DNA of 64,000 bases from CAVTWS01 sp963732655 (GTDB lineage Bacteria; Actinomycetota; Acidimicrobiia; Acidimicrobiales; SHLQ01), in NCBI GenBank assembly GCA_963732655.1, contig CAVTAI010000013.1, positions 1-64,000 of the forward strand, in the 5' to 3' direction. Every line of letters starts with the position of its first letter. Positions within the stretch are counted from its first letter, which is position 1. Under the pieces are notes generated by a model. The model had not been told where the DNA came from, did not search any database, and saw nothing but the letters and a program-made list of their open reading frames with translations. The translations under genes and the position numbers were made by a program. Of the stretch, positions 62,012-64,000 are shown one piece after another.

Positions 62012-62019
62012 GGGCGGAT

Positions 62020-63156
62020 TCAAGCCGACGCCCCGCACTGGGCGAGGCGTTGACGGGCGGTGCTGTGCTGGGGGTCGGTGTCGAAGTTCGGGATGATGTG
62101 TTTGCCGAACGTCTCGACCGCTTCGATGGCGACTTCGACCGGCATCGTCGTCGACAACATCCCGAACACGAGCTGGTCGGCGCCCGCGGCCCGGTAGGCC
62201 TCCACGGCCCGGGCGGCGTCGTCGGGGTCGCCGATGCAGCTGAGGCCGGCGTCGGCGGCCGCTTCGAGTTGGTCGAGCGTGGGTTCGGGGATCAGCGCCG
62301 GCCACTCGGGGAGGCCGTCGGGTTTGGGGAACGTGTCCAGGTACCGGAACACCAGGCTGTTCTGGTAGCCACTGGTGATGTCGGTGGCGATCGACCGGGC
62401 CCGGTGGCCGTCTTCGAGGCACAACATCTGACTCGTGACCATGATGTTGTCGTTGATGTACCCACCGACCGGGTTCTGGCAGTTCTGGATCTCGGTCTTG
62501 TAGGCGTCGATGAGCGGCTTGAGGGTTTCGGGCGAGCCGAGCGTGAAGCACAAGACCCCGAGCCCCAACTCCGCGGCCTTCTTGAACGTGCCGGGCGACC
62601 CGGCCGCCACCCACATCGGGGGATGCGGATTCGTGAACGGTTTGGGCAGCACCTGTCGGGGCGGCGACGAGAAGAACCGGCCGTCGTAGCTGTACAGCCC
62701 GTCACGCCACATCTTCGGGAGCTCGCGGACCACCTCGTCGAACATCTCCCGGGTCAGCTCCGGATCGTGGATCCCGAATCCCGCCTGCTCGGTGGTGGAC
62801 GACCCGCGTCCCATGCCGAGCTCGAATCGGCCCTCGGAGAGGTGGTCGAGCACGGCGGCACGTTCAGCGATGCGCAGCGGATGGTTGACCGGCGGCGTGA
62901 TGTTGAAGATGCCCGACCCGATGTGTATGCGACGTGTTCGCCCAGCGATGTAGCCGAGGAACGACTCGTTCGCCGACAGGTGCGAGTACTCGTCGAGGAA
63001 GTGGTGCTCGGTGGCCCACGTGTACTTGAACCCGGCGGTGTCGGCGGCCAGGGTCCAGTTGACCTCGTCCATGAACCGCCGGTGTTCGGCTCCGGGTCCC
63101 CACTCGTCGCGGAGGCGCTGGGGCAGGTACAGGCTGTTGAAGATTCCGAACTCCAT
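62020..63156 (-). CDS. LLM class flavin/F420-dependent oxidoreductase
   Basis: A 378-residue luciferase-like protein: MEFGIFNSLYLPQ, TWATEHHFLDEYSHLSANE, RAAVLDHLSEGRFELGMGRG and DQLVFGMLSTTMPVEVAIEAVETFG. The layout matches the LLM protein at 9450-10676, so the two are paralogues. It is upstream of an SDR gene and near cofE, so F420 use is plausible. ATG 63156 was used. Confidence 0.9.
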   Translation of the reverse strand: MEFGIFNSLYLPQRLRDEWGPGAEHRRFMDEVNWTLAADTAGFKYTWATEHHFLDEYSHLSANESFLGYIAGRTRRIHIGSGIFNITPPVNHPLRIAERAAVLDHLSEGRFELGMGRGSSTTEQAGFGIHDPELTREMFDEVVRELPKMWRDGLYSYDGRFFSSPPRQVLPKPFTNPHPPMWVAAGSPGTFKKAAELGLGVLCFTLGSPETLKPLIDAYKTEIQNCQNPVGGYINDNIMVTSQMLCLEDGHRARSIATDITSGYQNSLVFRYLDTFPKPDGLPEWPALIPEPTLDQLEAAADAGLSCIGDPDDAARAVEAYRAAGADQLVFGMLSTTMPVEVAIEAVETFGKHIIPNFDTDPQHSTARQRLAQCGASA

Positions 63157-63216
63157 GGCTGCGGACCCTACCGGACACCCGTGCCCGTGGTCACACTCCG
63201 TCGCTGCGTCTCGGGA

Positions 63217-63915
63217 CTAGCGGAAGAGATCGTCGTTGGGGTGGCGGATGAGGTCGTCGGCCACGTTGCCCGCTCCCAGCCACGCCGGGTCGACACCGCG
63301 GACGATGGCGACCGGTATGCCAGACGCCTTGCCCATCACCAGCTCGGCGGCGGCCGCCAGCTCGTCGACGACGGCGACTTCGGTGACGTGCAACTCCCGC
63401 CCCAGGGCATCGGTCGTGCCCCGGAGGTCGACCACCGGGATGATGCCAGCCGAGCCGATGGCCACGTCGGTCACCCCTCGTCGCCACGGCCGACCGAAGG
63501 TGTCGGACACGATGACGGCCACCTCGACCCCGGCCCGGGCCCGCAGGCCGTCGCGGATACGGCGGGCCGACCGGTCGGAGTCGTCGGGCAACAGCGCCGC
63601 GTGGCCTCGCTCCACGTTGCTGAGGTCGATGCCGGCGTTGGCGCAGACGAAGCCGTGTTTCGTCTCGGTGATCAGCAGCTCGCCGCGGCGCCGCAGGATC
63701 CGGACGGCCTCCTGCTCGACCAACGGCTTGTGGCTCAGGGGGTCGTCGGGGTCGACGGCGACGATCTTGCCTTCGGCTTTCGAGACGATCTTCTGGGTCA
63801 CGACCACGACATCGCCGTCGCGGAGCTCGGCGGCGCCGGCGATCAATCCGGCGAGATCGGCGCCTTGCTCGATCTCGGGTAGCCCGGCGATCGGTATCAA
63901 CGAGATCGGCGTCAT
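63217..63915 (-). CDS. cofE: Coenzyme F420-0:L-glutamate ligase CofE
   Basis: A 232-residue protein: DVVVVTQKIVSKAEGKIV, ITETKHGFVCANAGIDLSNV, VIVSDTFGRPWRRGVTDVAIG and DELAAAAELVMGKASGIPVA. The metal-binding and GTP-binding segments are those of CofE/FbiB. Many actinobacteria carry FbiB with an added C-terminal nitroreductase domain; this protein ends after the CofE domain. It adds glutamates to F420-0. ATG 63915 overlaps the cofD stop and has GGGGGAA upstream. Confidence 0.94.
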   Translation of the reverse strand: MTPISLIPIAGLPEIEQGADLAGLIAGAAELRDGDVVVVTQKIVSKAEGKIVAVDPDDPLSHKPLVEQEAVRILRRRGELLITETKHGFVCANAGIDLSNVERGHAALLPDDSDRSARRIRDGLRARAGVEVAVIVSDTFGRPWRRGVTDVAIGSAGIIPVVDLRGTTDALGRELHVTEVAVVDELAAAAELVMGKASGIPVAIVRGVDPAWLGAGNVADDLIRHPNDDLFR

Positions 63916-64000
63916 CGGGTTCCCCCAGGCAGTTCGATCCCGGCCGCGGTCAACGTGGTCCGGGCGAGGGATTGGGCGATGGCCGGAGTCGACATGATGC
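63912..64000 (-). CDS. cofD: 2-phospho-L-lactate transferase CofD (C-terminal end only)
   Basis: The reverse strand beyond the cofE start reads IMSTPAIAQSLARTTLTAAG, then IELPGGTR and TGA, in a 4-nt overlap with cofE. This is the C-terminal end of CofD (helix with SLARTTL). CofD makes F420-0 from a 2-phospholactyl (or phosphoenolpyruvyl) donor and Fo. Only about 29 residues are in the window, so the call relies on this end and on the cofD-cofE order. Confidence 0.7.
   Translation of the reverse strand, partial: IMSTPAIAQSLARTTLTAAGIELPGGTR

Overview
The window is a 64 kb piece of a high-GC bacterial chromosome, most likely an actinobacterium of the class Acidimicrobiia. The pointers are a WhiB protein, coenzyme F420 biosynthesis (CofD/CofE) with luciferase-like F420/flavin oxidoreductases, a PASTA-domain Ser/Thr kinase, an Rv2466c-like DsbA-family protein, an Rv0909-like small protein and frequent GTG starts. 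Taxonomy is inference from gene content; no rRNA or tRNA gene was recognised. Genes are packed on both strands and I see no prophage or insertion sequence.

Layout. 1-9.4 kb: SRPBCC, DsbA-family and methyltransferase genes, then a MoxR/DUF58 membrane-remodelling type cluster (membrane protein, DUF4129, DUF4350, MoxR, DUF58), SpoIIM-like and RDD proteins, and a glutathione peroxidase. 9.4-15 kb: accessory metabolism (LLM oxidoreductase, a DegT/ColD-like PLP enzyme with His at the usual Lys position, SDR, enoyl-CoA hydratase-like protein, SnoaL-nitroreductase fusion). 15-17.2 kb: cysteine desulfurase and mnmA (tRNA thiolation). 17.2-20.3 kb: two paralogous 32-residue peptides with their own terminator, then a membrane GGDEF-EAL protein and DUF5317. 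20.3-25.4 kb: broken membrane protein, ligA, RlmI-like rRNA methyltransferase, HAD hydrolase. 25.5-37.4 kb: PASTA kinase, gatCAB, lipoproteins, MATE and MFS transporters, a NaMN adenylyltransferase-like protein. 37.5-42.5 kb: ilvB-ilvN-ilvC behind an attenuator-like leader, then metY. 42.6-50.6 kb: exopolysaccharide genes (sugar transferase, O-antigen ligase, Wzz-like) with an embedded HerA-like ATPase. 50.9-60 kb: small CsbD-like/Rv0909-like protein, amidohydrolases, thiolase, aldehyde dehydrogenase, membrane proteins. 60-64 kb: a probable selenocysteine peroxiredoxin, whiB, SDR, LLM oxidoreductase, cofE and the end of cofD.

The strongest biological observation is the BCP-type peroxiredoxin at 60052-60522. 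Its peroxidatic Cys codon is an in-frame TGA, followed at once by a SECIS-like hairpin with a bulged U. Second is the pair of homologous 32-aa peptides at 17.4-17.6 kb. Palindromic and tandem-repeat elements with shared architecture occur at 14.9, 29.2, 50.7 and 53.2 kb.

Data caution: six genes (GGDEF-EAL, a membrane protein, RlmI-like, gatA, ilvB, an amidohydrolase) are each split by a one-base indel in a G/C-rich run; five look like an extra G and one like a missing base. Because gatA and ilvB should be needed, I think sequencing or assembly errors are more likely than pseudogenes. The peroxiredoxin TGA is different: there is no frame change on either side of it.
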